Below are positions 50,919 through 59,566 of a DNA stretch of 64,000 bases, one piece after another. The notes beneath the pieces are model-generated. The model was not told the DNA's origin. It saw nothing but the letters and a program-made list of their open reading frames with translations, and searched no databases. Source of the stretch: CAVRQM01 sp963822705 (GTDB lineage Bacteria > Pseudomonadota > Alphaproteobacteria > Acetobacterales > Acetobacteraceae). Positions within the stretch are counted from its first letter, which is position 1. Each line of letters opens with the position of its first letter. The translations under genes were made by a program, and so were the position numbers. Where the stretch lies: assembly GCA_963822705.1 (NCBI GenBank), contig CAWGIX010000012.1, forward strand, positions 124,001 to 188,000, read 5' to 3'.

Positions 50919-51703
50919 GCCGTCTCAAAAATCTGGCCGTCGAAACCCGGTTCCACCCCGGGCGGGAGATGCCTCGCCATCCAGCTCCAGTCGAGGTCGG
51001 TGCCCATATGCGTCAGCACCGCGCGGCGCGGACGCAACCGGGAAATCCATCCGAGCACCCGATCGAGCCAGGCGTGGGTCCGGTGCGGCCCACGCTGGAA
51101 GCAGCCGACCAGCCATGTGTCGATGCCGGCCAGCGTTTCGAACGCCGACTCGTCCAGCTCCACCGCATCGGTGGAATAGCCGAATCCGCCGATGCGCAGG
51201 CCGAGGCTGGACATGAATCCGTGGTCCTGCTCGAACAATGCGATGCTCATGCCGGCAGCAACGATGGTGTCGCCCGGCCGCACCACGCGCGGCACCAGCA
51301 CCGGGCGAAAGAAATTCGGCTTTTCCCAGGGCCGGAACGCATAGTCGAACCGGCGCTGAAGTTCGTTCAGCGTGGCCTGGGTTGCGAACGCATCGAGCGG
51401 CCCGTCCAGCATCCGGTTGAGCATGCGTACGTCGTCGATGCCGGAAATGTGGTCGGCATGAGCGTGCGTGAACAGCAGCGCGTCCACCCGCGCCACCTCG
51501 GCCGCCAACAACTGCATCCGCATGTCCGGGGAAGTATCCACCAGCAGCGTGCCGCCCTCATGCTGCACCAGAATGCTGCTGCGGGTGCGGCAGTTGCGCG
51601 GCTCCGACGGGTCGCAGGCGCCCCACTCCCCTCGCCCATCGGGGCCGCCGATCATCGGCACCCCGGCCGAACCGCCGGAGCCCAGCACGGTAACCCGGAT
51701 CAC
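50915..51703 (-). CDS. MBL-fold metallo-hydrolase
   Basis: A 262-residue metallo-beta-lactamase-fold hydrolase of the PhnP-like kind. LGSGGSAGVPMIGG opens, with CRTRSSILVQ near the family's conserved segment. FTHAHADHISGIDDVRMLN is the HxHxDH zinc motif and the end has LRPRRAVLTHMGTDLDW. Members in this position next to tatD are common in Alphaproteobacteria; the phosphodiester substrate is not known. Its ends overlap tatD and kup by four bases each. Confidence 0.87.
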   Translation of the reverse strand: MIRVTVLGSGGSAGVPMIGGPDGRGEWGACDPSEPRNCRTRSSILVQHEGGTLLVDTSPDMRMQLLAAEVARVDALLFTHAHADHISGIDDVRMLNRMLDGPLDAFATQATLNELQRRFDYAFRPWEKPNFFRPVLVPRVVRPGDTIVAAGMSIALFEQDHGFMSSLGLRIGGFGYSTDAVELDESAFETLAGIDTWLVGCFQRGPHRTHAWLDRVLGWISRLRPRRAVLTHMGTDLDWSWMARHLPPGVEPGFDGQIFETA

Positions 51704-52468
51704 GCGGCTTTTCGGAACAGGCGGCGAAAGTTTGCGGTCGTCAGGTCGGCCAGCGCATCGGCGGACAGCCCTCGGATCTCGGCAAGTTTTTGCGCCGTGT
51801 GCGCCACGAACGCCGGCTCGTTGCGGCGTCCGCGATGCGGCACCGGCGCGAGATACGGCGCATCGGTTTCCACCAGCAGCCGCTCCGCCGGAATCTTGGC
51901 CGCAATGGCCCGCAACGCGTCCGATTTCGGAAACGTCAGAATGCCGGAAAAACTGACATAGCCGCCCATGGCCAAACCCGCTTCCGCCAAGCCCGCCCCC
52001 GAACTGAAACAGTGCAGGAGCAAGGCGAAATCTCCGCCTTCGTCGCGCTCCTCTTGCAGGATGCGGGCGATGTCGTCATCGGCGTCGCGGGCGTGGATGA
52101 CAAGCGGGACACCGGCCAGCCGCGCGGCGCGGATATGCGCGCGAAAACTTTGCTGCTGCACCTCGCGCGGCGCCTTGTCGTAGAAATAATCCAGGCCGGA
52201 TTCGCCGATTCCGATCACTTTCACATGCCGCGCCAAAGCCGCGATCGTTTCGGGTGACGGGACCGGCTCCTCGGCCGCATTGTGCGGATGCACGCCTATC
52301 GTACACCAGACGTTCGAACTCGGCGTCGGCAATGCAACGCACATCTTGTGCAAGCCGCGTGCCGATCGTTACCATCTCGCCCACGCCTGCCGCGGCCGCG
52401 CGCGCCAGCACGGCAGCACGCTCCTCGCCCTCGAAATAGTCCAGGTGACAGTGGGAGTCGATCAGCAT
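51700..52468 (-). CDS. tatD: TatD family metal-dependent deoxyribonuclease (apparent frameshift)
   Basis: A TIM-barrel TatD-type hydrolase. MLIDSHCHLDYF carries the HxH metal motif. After a frameshift at about 52320 the rest reads CTIGVHPHNAAEEPV, VIGIGESGLDYFYDKAPREV, QQSFRAHIRAARLAGVPLVI, ALLLHCFSSGAGLAEAGLA, LLVETDAPYLAPVPHRGRRN and the usual end. It starts the operon tatD-MBL-kup-SDR. ATG 52468 fits the family N-terminus. Confidence 0.87.
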
Positions 52469-52547
52469 GGCTCGCCGTGGTTGCCGCGGGGGGCGCCCTT
52501 GTGCATCACGTCGCCGCGGCTGAGAAGGGCGACCGGGAGGGCGAGGC

Positions 52548-53177
52548 ATGTACACGCGCTACAACGAGGTCGCGGGACAGAGCCTGGAACGCCTGGCGGC
52601 GCTGAGCGATGGTGTTTTCGCCGTCGCGATGACACTGCTGGTGCTGGACCTGCGCGCGCCCGCGGTCGAGACCGTCCATGCCGAGGCCGATCTATGGCAC
52701 GCACTGGTGGCCCTGTCGCCCCGCCTGTTGGTCTATTCCTTGAGCTTTCTCACGCTCGGCATATTCTGGGTCGGACAGCAGACGCTCCTGAACCATTTCG
52801 TTCGCAGCGACCGTGATCTGACCTGGATCAACCTCGCGTTCCTGTTCGCCATTTCGCTGATGCCGTTCTCGACCGCGCTGATGGCCGAGTTCATCGTCTA
52901 TCGTTTGGCGCTGGTGGAATATTGGCTCAATATCCTGATGCTCGGCACGGTACTGCTGGCAGGTTGGCGCTATGCGGAGCGGGCCGACTTGCTGCGCCCC
53001 GACATACCCGAAGGCCGCCGCGCCGGAGTGGTCCGCCGGATCGTCTCTGCGCAGACCCTGTACGGCTTCGGCGCGCTGCTGTGCCTGCTCAACACCTACT
53101 GGAGCCTGGGCTTCATCATTCTCGTGCAGCTGAACTATGCGATTGCTCCGCCCGTGCTCGGCTTGCGGCGGCTGTAG
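52548..53177 (+). CDS. TMEM175-type potassium channel family protein (DUF1211)
   Basis: A 209-residue integral membrane protein. ERLAALSDGVFAVAMTLLVL matches the FSDGVxAIAxTLLVL signature of bacterial TMEM175 channels. Several hydrophobic helices follow: LLVYSLSFLTLGIFWVGQQT, LTWINLAFLFAISLMPFSTA, YWLNILMLGTVLLAGWRYAE and LGFIILVQLNYAIAPPVLG. One repeat of the channel is present, so it would act as an oligomer. It is divergent from tatD. Confidence 0.82.
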   Translation: MYTRYNEVAGQSLERLAALSDGVFAVAMTLLVLDLRAPAVETVHAEADLWHALVALSPRLLVYSLSFLTLGIFWVGQQTLLNHFVRSDRDLTWINLAFLFAISLMPFSTALMAEFIVYRLALVEYWLNILMLGTVLLAGWRYAERADLLRPDIPEGRRAGVVRRIVSAQTLYGFGALLCLLNTYWSLGFIILVQLNYAIAPPVLGLRRL

Positions 53178-53388
53178 CGGCACTGCGCCCGGCGTGGCGG
53201 ATGGCACTGCCGACCAGGATCGCCGCGAGGCCCGCAAACAGCACCACTGCCTGCCACCAGGATTTTGGGCCCAGCCGCGGCAGCATGATCCAGGCCGCGC
53301 CAACCCATGCCAATAGGGCGACGGCGAACCGTGCGTCGTCGACGAACAGGCCCAGAAACTCGGACCGCGCTGCTCGGAGCCAACTCAC
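53116..53388 (-). CDS. Small membrane protein
   Basis: A 90-residue protein starting GTG 53388: FVDDARFAVALLAWVGAAWI with MLPRLGPK and WWQAVVLFAGLAAILVGSAI form two hydrophobic helices, then a basic/polar tail. The 3' half overlaps the end of the TMEM175 gene convergently (62 bases). No clear binding site is present, and the start lies in a palindrome. The composition and the VDD...LLPRLGP pattern look like a real protein, but confidence is moderate. Confidence 0.5.
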   Translation of the reverse strand: MSWLRAARSEFLGLFVDDARFAVALLAWVGAAWIMLPRLGPKSWWQAVVLFAGLAAILVGSAIRHAGRSAATAAASRARAEQSHSSAARE

Positions 53389-53407
53389 GGTAACAAGTTG
53401 TTACCGT
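53387..53407. promoter_or_regulatory. 21-bp palindrome, likely operator
   Basis: ACGGTAACAAGTTGTTACCG plus T: ten-base arms ACGGTAACAA and TTGTTACCGT with a single central G. It covers the GTG start of the small minus-strand membrane protein. Two further GATAAT/ATTATC arms (53409-53426, with another GATAAT at 53447-53452) lie next to it. It is not followed by a T run, so it is not a terminator. Confidence 0.5.
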
Positions 53408-53538
53408 AGATAATGGTTATATTATCGGGTGATCGGCAACTAGTCTGATAATCGGGCATTGCCTCCGTGTCGGGTTTCCGGCGCATTACCTGACAGTCAT
53501 CCCGGAGGAGAGCGCGCCGCCACAAAAAGTGAGGACCC

Positions 53539-54081
53539 ATGCTGAAAAAACTCCTGTTACCCCTGCTCATGGCAGGCTTCCTGGGCTGGTATGCGAATCC
53601 CGCGGCAGCTGCTCCCGCGGGTCTTGCCGAGCACGTTACCGGAACCCTGCTGAATGGGCAGGGCTCGTTCGTCGGCACCATGATCATCCAAAAGCTGACC
53701 TTCGCCGACAATCAGAACATGGTGACGGTCGTCGGGCTCTTGAGCGGCGTCGCCACCATGCCGGACGGGACGACACAGCGTCTCGAGCATGTCCCATTCG
53801 CTGAACCGACTTCTCTCACGAGGTCGAGTTCTACGACCATGCAGGCGGATTCGTCTTCCGGTTCATGCCAAATCCTGACCTTGGTTACCGGCGCCATTCA
53901 CCTCAATCTGCTGGGACTGGTGGTCAATATTGCGCCGCTCGATATCCACGTAAACGCTCTCCCGGACGGCGGCCTGCTCGGCAGTCTGCTCTGTGCGATC
54001 GCTCATCTTCTGGGCCCCGGCCCCTTCGGCCCGCTGCTGAAGGATCTGACCCACGTTAACCAGCTGCTGAGTTCTCTCTAA
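53539..54081 (+). CDS. Secreted hypothetical protein
   Basis: A 180-residue exported protein with signal peptide MLKKLLLPLLMAGFLGWYAN then PAAAAPAG. The mature part has VTGTLLNGQGSFVGTMIIQK and a C-terminal hydrophobic domain SCQILTLVTGAIHLNLLGLV then VNIAPLDIHVNAL and GSLLCAIAHLL, with two cysteines. This ILxLxLGxxxLxLLGLxV motif recurs in exported proteins of many bacteria. The role is unknown. Operator-like repeats (53387-53452) lie upstream. Confidence 0.72.
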   Translation: MLKKLLLPLLMAGFLGWYANPAAAAPAGLAEHVTGTLLNGQGSFVGTMIIQKLTFADNQNMVTVVGLLSGVATMPDGTTQRLEHVPFAEPTSLTRSSSTTMQADSSSGSCQILTLVTGAIHLNLLGLVVNIAPLDIHVNALPDGGLLGSLLCAIAHLLGPGPFGPLLKDLTHVNQLLSSL

Positions 54082-54092
54082 ACACGCCGACG

Positions 54093-54839
54093 CTATGAGC
54101 CGGGTGCGCCAGACAGCGCATCCGGCTTGTCGATGTTTTCGTCGACCGCCCCCGCTTGCGGACGGCACAGCGGCACGGCGCCGAGGGCCACGACCAGAAA
54201 GCCGGCGATCAGGGCCAGGAGCGAAACGTCGCCGCCGGGCCAGTCCAGGCCCGTACCCTCGCCCACCCAAAACGTGCCGAACGCGCAGAGCAGCACGCCC
54301 ACCACGAATTTCAGGGCGTTCTCGGGAATTGCCGCGACCGGCCGATGCAGCGCGGCGCCGAGCGCGACCACCACCAGCAGGGCCGCAGCCGCGCCGATAC
54401 TGGCCGGAATCAGCAGGCCCCGCCCGGCGGCACCGAGTGCCACGACGATGAACACCACCTCGATCCCCTCGATCATGGTGATCTTGAACGCCGTAGCGAC
54501 CGCCTCGCGATCCCAGCCGTCGACGGCTGAAGCCAGCCCGCCCAGCGCAGCGGTCTCCCGGGCATAGGCCGCGTCCTCGTCGCGCAGCGGGATGACGCCG
54601 GCTGCGCGCAGCATTGCCTTGCGCAGCCATCGCATGCCGAACAGCAGCAGCAGAGTGCCGAGGCCGAGCTGCAGCAGATCGAGCGGGATACGCGTCAGCC
54701 CCGGGCCGAGTGCCACCACGAGGGCGATCAGAACCAGCAGGGCAAGCCCGGTTCCACCCAGCGCGCCGCGCCAGCCGCGCACGGCGCCGACGGCCAGCAC
54801 CACAGTGAGCGCCTCCACGAACTCCACCAGTGACGCCAT
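54093..54839 (-). CDS. Integral membrane protein, COG4280-like
   Basis: 248 residues with about seven hydrophobic helices. The conserved acidic helices FVEALTVVLAVGAVRGW and MIEGIEVVFIVVALGAA resemble the E-x-[GE] helices of transporters such as FTR1 and other metal carriers, but the classical REGLE is absent. The C-terminal tail is short and polar. I would place it in the COG4280-type uncharacterised group. Transport of a cation is possible but unproven. It is convergent with the secreted protein, 11 bases apart. Confidence 0.65.
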   Translation of the reverse strand: MASLVEFVEALTVVLAVGAVRGWRGALGGTGLALLVLIALVVALGPGLTRIPLDLLQLGLGTLLLLFGMRWLRKAMLRAAGVIPLRDEDAAYARETAALGGLASAVDGWDREAVATAFKITMIEGIEVVFIVVALGAAGRGLLIPASIGAAAALLVVVALGAALHRPVAAIPENALKFVVGVLLCAFGTFWVGEGTGLDWPGGDVSLLALIAGFLVVALGAVPLCRPQAGAVDENIDKPDALSGAPGS

Positions 54840-54978
54840 GAAGGCCGCCAGAATGGTCGGGCCGGCGTGAAGTTCCAGCTCATCTCAAACCCGCATTCCA
54901 GTGTGATGCCGGGCGGCTCGAGCGGGATCGGCTGTCGCCCAAGAAAGCGAAAGCCTGGCGCGCGGTCAAACCGCCGCG

Positions 54979-56156
54979 CTACAGCAGGCAGAGCTGCTGC
55001 TGCTGCGAATGGTCCGCGCGGGCCGCAGGCACGCGAAACCGACCGCAGTCGAGATCGGTACGCGCCTCAAGACCGAACTGTCTGACCGCGCGGGCGAAGC
55101 GGCGGGCCAGCAGGTCGGCGTATACGCCGGTGCCCGAAAACCGCTTGCCGAAACGCGCATCGTTGAGCCCCCCGCCCCGAGTTTGCCGGATCAGCTCCAG
55201 TACGTGTCGGGCGCGGTCGGGCAGGTACCGCTCCAGCCAGTCCTGGAAAATCGCCCGCAACTCGTGCGGCAGGCGCAACAGCACGTAGCCGGCGCACTGC
55301 GCCTTTGCGGCGGCGGCGGCATGCAGAATGCGCTCCAGCTCGGCGTCGTTCAACCCGGGGATCATCGGCGCTGCCAACACGCCCACCGGAACACCGGCTG
55401 CGGCGAGGTCCGACACCGCCTGCAGTCGTCGCGCCGGCGTGGCTGCGCGCGGTTCCATGCACCGCGCCAGCTTTGGGTCGAGCGTGGTGACCGAAAGCCA
55501 GACCCGGACCAGATTGCGGCGCGCCATCGATTGCAGGAGGTCCAGGTCGCGCAGCACGCCCGCCGACTTGGTGACGATGGTGCAGGGATGGTCGCAGCGG
55601 TCGAGCACGTCCAGCACCGCCCGGGTCAGCCGCAACGTGCGCTCCACGGGCTGGTAAGGGTCGGTGTTGGAGCCGAGCGCGATAGGCCGCGGCACGTAGC
55701 CCGGCTTGCGCAACTCGCCGCTCCAGCAACTCGGCGATGTCGGGCTTGTATAGCAGCTTTGTTTCGAAATCCAGACCGGGAGACCAGCCGAGATAGGCGT
55801 GGGTTGGGCGCGCGTAGCAGTAGCACGCAGCCATGTTCGCATCCGCGATACGGATTGACGGCACGATCGAAACCGATATCCGGACTGTCGTTCCAGCTTA
55901 TCGCCGTCCGGCTGGCGTCGCGGTACAGCGTGGTCGGCAGCGGCGGCAGGTCCGACAGGTCCTCCAGCAGGTCCCAGCCGTCGTCGAACGGGCCGGTCGC
56001 CTGGCGGTCGTAGCGGCTGGCCGGATTTATGGTCGCTCCCCGTCCCGGCCGTTTCGCGCCCCGCGGCAGGTCGGCGGGTTCAGGATCAGGCAAACCAGCC
56101 TGCCGGATGGCGGCCAACTCGACCGGGTCCAACTTGCGCACCAGCTCCTCGCGCAT
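54979..56156 (-). CDS. Radical SAM protein, PA0069/SplB-like (frameshifted)
   Basis: A radical SAM protein of about 390 residues. It starts ATG 56156 after AAGGAT (MREELVRKLDPVELAAIRQA), contains FDRAVNPYRGCEHGC and, one base-shift later, CYCYARPTHAYLG, together giving the CX3CX2C cluster motif. A second shift at about 55722 precedes GYVPRPIALGSNTDPYQPVE, TLRLTRAVLDVLDRCDHPCT and the C-terminal region. This subfamily has a signature NPYRGCEHGCxYCYARPTH. The substrate is unknown. Confidence 0.82.
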
Positions 56157-56488
56157 ATCCTTGTTCCTGCTTCGTTCGAGTGGTAGGAGAGCGTGGCCAG
56201 AGGTTTTCGTCAAGAACATAAAGTGAACATCATCATTCCCACTGAACCACCCTCAAACCGCCCCCGCCCAGCCCGGCCTCGCCCCGATCTGGTGCCTCCC
56301 CCGGTGTGTTCATCTATCTTGGTTAACTCGACACGTCCAGCCCGCGCACAGTACAGAGCTGGCTTCACTACCTTTTCCTTAACTCCAGTTTAGTAACGCC
56401 CGTTCGAGCTGTCGTGAACAACGGGGAGCCGAACCACCGCGCGCCCTGAGCTTTGACTCCAAGCCATTGTGGCATGGGAGTTTGTTCG
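56157..56488. other. Intergenic region between divergent genes
   Basis: The spacer is C-rich with an AT-richer part near 56380-56440. It must hold the promoters of the radical SAM gene and of the repeat-rich secreted protein. No confident -35/-10 pair was found. Confidence 0.4.
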
Positions 56489-57191
56489 ATGCGATATGCT
56501 TTGTTGGGCGCGACAGGACTGTGCTTGGCGCTTGCCTTGCCTGCTGCCGCCCAGACTTCGACTAGTGGTGCCGTGCAGTCCGGCCCGGCGACCGCAAAAA
56601 TGGCCGGCACCTCGAGCAGTCCGACTCTGGCCAACGCCGGTCAGCAAAACGGGACTTCCCAGAACGGCACGTCCCAGAACGGCACGTCCCAAAACGGCAC
56701 GACATGGCAGAGCCAGCCGGGGACTCAGGCCAACGCGGGGGACCAGACCACCAAGGGTAACGCCGTGCAGTCAGGGCCGCCGACCGCGAAGATGTCCGGG
56801 ACTTCAAGCAGTCCGATGCAGGCAAACGCGGGTCAGCAAAACGGAACCTCGCAGACCGGCACGCCGGAAACCGGCACGTCGGAAACCGGCACGTCGGGGC
56901 AGACCCAGCCGGCCACGCAAGCCAGCGCGGGCACGGCGCCAGACCAGCAGATCCGGCAGCATATAGTTCAGGACCTGAAGCAGGCTGGATTCACCAATAT
57001 CAAGGTCATGCCGGAGTTGATTCCTGGTTCGTGCGACCGACAAGGAGGGCCGCCCGATGATGATGATGGTGAACCCGGATTCCGTGCTGGAGGTTACCGA
57101 AGCCAATAACGGCGCCGGCTCCGGGACGCAGCACAGCAACACCGACTACCAGCATAACGGAACCGGCACGAGCAACTCGACCGCGAAGTGA
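56489..57191 (+). CDS. Secreted Gln/Asn/Thr/Ser-rich protein with internal repeats (apparent frameshift)
   Basis: ATG 56489 with GGGAG upstream; signal peptide MRYALLGATGLCLALALPAA then AQTSTSG. Two copies of AVQSGPxTAKMxGTSSSPxx then ANAGQQNGTSQ are followed by NGTSQ and TGTxET repeats. The C-terminal domain, DQQIRQHIVQDLKQAGFTNI then KVMPE, continues after a frameshift at about 57018 as FLVRATDKEGRPMMMMVNPD then SVLEVTE, ending 57191. The last part resembles a periplasmic PepSY-type or BON-like small domain, but I do not assign it. Confidence 0.6.
56646..56705 (+). repeat. 15-bp tandem repeat, NGTSQ coding
   Basis: Four imperfect units of agaacggcacgtccc encode NGTSQ-type pentapeptides. 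A related TGTPE/TGTSE series follows at 56855-56900. Change in copy number would keep the frame. Confidence 0.7.
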
Positions 57192-57203
57192 CACGACAAT
57201 GGT

Positions 57204-57894
57204 CTAGCAAAGCGCTGCCGCGGCGATCAGCGCCGCGGCGCGCCCGGGGTCGTCCGCCCGAGTAATCGGTCGGCCCACCACGATCCAATCGGCGCCGGCC
57301 CGCGCGGCCTCGGCCGGAATAGCCGTCCGCTTTTGGTCCTGCAGGTCGCTGCCCGAGGGCCGAACGCCCGGAACCACCAACAGCGGCCCAGCTCCCAGCG
57401 CCTGCCGCAGCGCCGCCGTCTCGTGAGGCGCGCAAACCAGCCCGTCGGCCCCGGCATCGACCGCCAGGCGAGCCAGGCGCAATACCTGCTCGGGCACGCT
57501 CGCCCGCAACTCCCGTCGCAAGCAGCGCGGGGGCATCAAGACTGGTCAACACCGTCACGGCGAGCAGCAGCGGCCGGCCCGGTCCAGCCTCGTCCACGGC
57601 TTTGCGCCCGGCGGCGATCATCGCCGCCCCTCCCGCGGCATGCACCGTCAACATGGCAGGGCCCAGCGGCAGCAGCGCACGAACGGCGCCGGCGACCGTG
57701 TTCGGGATGTCGTGCAGTTTCAGATCCAAAAACACCGGCCGGTGCCGCGTCACGGCCCGCACCCCTTCCGCGCCTTGAGCGCAGAAAAACTCCAGCCCCA
57801 GCTTGAGCAGCCCGCAATGCGGCGCCACCGATCGTGCCCAGGCCTGCGCGGTCGCCAAGTCGGCCGTATCCAGTGCTGCGATCAGCCCTGCCAC
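57204..57894 (-). CDS. pyrF: Orotidine-5'-phosphate decarboxylase (apparent frameshift)
   Basis: Final step of UMP synthesis. MAGLIAALDTADLATAQAWA, the catalytic VFLDLKLHDIPNTVAGAVRA (DxKxxD), ALLPLGPAMLTVHAAGG and, after a shift at about 57520, ASVPEQVLRLARLAVDAGAD, GLVCAPHETAALRQALG, LLVVPGVRPSG and WIVVGRPITRADDPGRAAAL match the family. The length of 230 residues is normal. It is last of the rpsA-sppA-ihfB-lapA-pyrF run and overlaps lapA by 13 bases. Confidence 0.88.
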
Positions 57895-58232
57895 GTCCGC
57901 GCCAGTTCACCTCCGGGCGCGGTGCCGGGCGGCCTTGCGCTGCGTCCGCGCAACGACGCCACCTCCGCCTTCAACTCCGCCACCTGTGCCTCGAGCAACC
58001 GGGCCGCGTGCTCCGCCCGCCGCGCCCGCAAACGGGTTCCGACCGCGCCCGACCAGACGAGCAGCCCCCCAAGCAGGAGGCCAACACCCATGGCCGCCAG
58101 CACTGCAATGGCGAGCGAGGCCGAGACCGACAGATCGGTAGGCCACAGCCCGAGTTGCACCTGCTGCGGGTTCGACACCGCGAACAGGGCCAGCAGGGCC
58201 AGAAACGGCAGCGCGATCAGGATGCGGAGCAT
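57882..58232 (-). CDS. lapA: LapA-domain membrane protein
   Basis: A 116-residue bitopic protein with two hydrophobic helices (RILIALPFLALLALFAVSNP and LAIAVLAAMGVGLLLGGLLV) followed by a coiled-coil tail ARLLEAQVAELKAEVASLRG. This is the lipopolysaccharide-assembly A (LapA/YciS) domain layout, whose gene is commonly next to ihfB and pyrF. It acts in the inner membrane on LPS homeostasis in enterobacteria; the role here is by analogy. Confidence 0.8.
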   Translation of the reverse strand: MLRILIALPFLALLALFAVSNPQQVQLGLWPTDLSVSASLAIAVLAAMGVGLLLGGLLVWSGAVGTRLRARRAEHAARLLEAQVAELKAEVASLRGRSARPPGTAPGGELARTWQG

Positions 58233-58245
58233 CGGAACCGGCCGC

Positions 58246-58581
58246 TCAGCGCGGCGGCGTAGAGCGGCCTGCCGCTCGCGGGGACGGGCCCGGACCGGGC
58301 CATCCCCAATTCACCCGCTCGCGCAGTTCCTTGCCGGCCTTGAAGAACGGCACCGCCTTTGCGTCCACAGGCACGGCCACCCCGGTCCGCGGGTTGCGGC
58401 CGGTCCGCGCGTTCCGCCGCTTGACCGTGAAGGCGCCGAAGCCGCGCAGCTCGACCCGCTGTCCGCGCGCCAGCGCCGCGGTGATTTCCTGGAAGATTGT
58501 GGAGATGATGGTCTCGATATCGCGGCCAATCAGGTGCGGGTTCTCGCGCGACAGCTCGGCGATCAGCTCGGACCGGGTCAT
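58246..58581 (-). CDS. ihfB: Integration host factor subunit beta
   Basis: A 111-residue HU/IHF family DNA-bending protein. MTRSELIAELSRENPHLIGR, VELRGFGAFTVKRRNARTGR, NPRTGVAVPVDAKAVPFFKA then GKELRERVN match IHF-beta closely, including the NPRTG beta-arm tip with its intercalating proline. ATG 58581 is the conserved start. It has a Pro/Ser-rich tail. It lies between sppA and lapA in the rpsA operon, a standard order. Confidence 0.92.
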   Translation of the reverse strand: MTRSELIAELSRENPHLIGRDIETIISTIFQEITAALARGQRVELRGFGAFTVKRRNARTGRNPRTGVAVPVDAKAVPFFKAGKELRERVNWGWPGPGPSPRAAGRSTPPR

Positions 58582-58604
58582 GCGGGTCGCCTCCGATAGC
58601 GACG

Positions 58605-59542
58605 CTATCGCTCGCCTTGCGAAGGCTGCCAGAGCGCCCATGCACCGTCAAGCGTAACGCTTTGAGCCCACAAGCTTTTCGCACCATCCCCAAGAATCGC
58701 GCCAAGCAGGCCGGAGGCGCCGCCCCCGAACGCTCGTTCGGCCCAACTGCGCCGCGGCAGGTCCCGCACCGGCAGTTTTTCCGACACCCCCCGGCCCCCC
58801 AGCCACGCCCGCGCATCCGCCTCCGCGCCGATCTGGTCGATCAGCCCGAGCGCCAGGGCCTGCCGCCCGGTATAGGCGCGCCCGTCGGCCAGCGACCGCA
58901 CCTTTGCCACATCCATGTGCCGGCCGGTCGCGACCATGCCCACGAACTGGTCGAACAGGTCCATCACCAGCCCGTGCAGGACGTCCCGCCCCTGTTCGCT
59001 GAGCGGCGCGGTAAAGTTCGGCTGTGCTTTCAGCGGACCCGAGACGATCGTCTCCGTGGTGACGCCGAGCTTGCTGAGCAGCCCCGAAATCTCGCCGGTT
59101 TCCAGCAGCACCCCGATCGAGCCGGTCAAGGTGGCTTCCTGCGCAAATATGCGCTGCGCCGGGACCGCCACCATGTAGCCGGCGGAGGCGGCGGTCCCGT
59201 GCATCACCGCGGCCACTGGCTTGCTCGCCGCCACCGCGGCGATCGCGTCGTGCAGTCCCTCGCCGCCCGCCACCGTGCCGCCGGGACTGTTGATGTCGAC
59301 GATCAGCGCCTTCACGCTCTTGTCGCCGCCAGACCGCGCACCTGGTCGATCAGCTTGCGGTTGTCGGTGATGATGCCGTCCACCGACAGCCGTGCGATGT
59401 GCGGCCGGGCGATGCCGGCGGCGCCGCGCCCGAGACCGATCAGCACACAGCCCAGCAGCGCCAGCACCGCAACGACCCGCCAGCCGGCGAGCCGTCGCTT
59501 GAGCCGGCGTCGGTCAACCAGCAGGTCGGTTTCCAAACTCAT
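58605..59542 (-). CDS. sppA: Signal peptide peptidase SppA (apparent frameshift)
   Basis: A membrane serine protease that degrades cleaved signal peptides. The N-terminus has one membrane helix (RVVAVLALLGCVLIGLG) then IARLSVDGIITDNRKLIDQV. After a shift at about 59327 it continues KALIVDINSPGGTVAGGEGL, PVAAVMHGTAASAGYMVAVP with the nucleophile serine, TLTGSIGVLLETGEISGLLS and the general-base lysine in SKLGVTTETIVSGPLK. It follows rpsA by 24 bases. Confidence 0.88.
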
Positions 59543-59566
59543 CCTGACGCGCCCGTGGCGGCGAGG

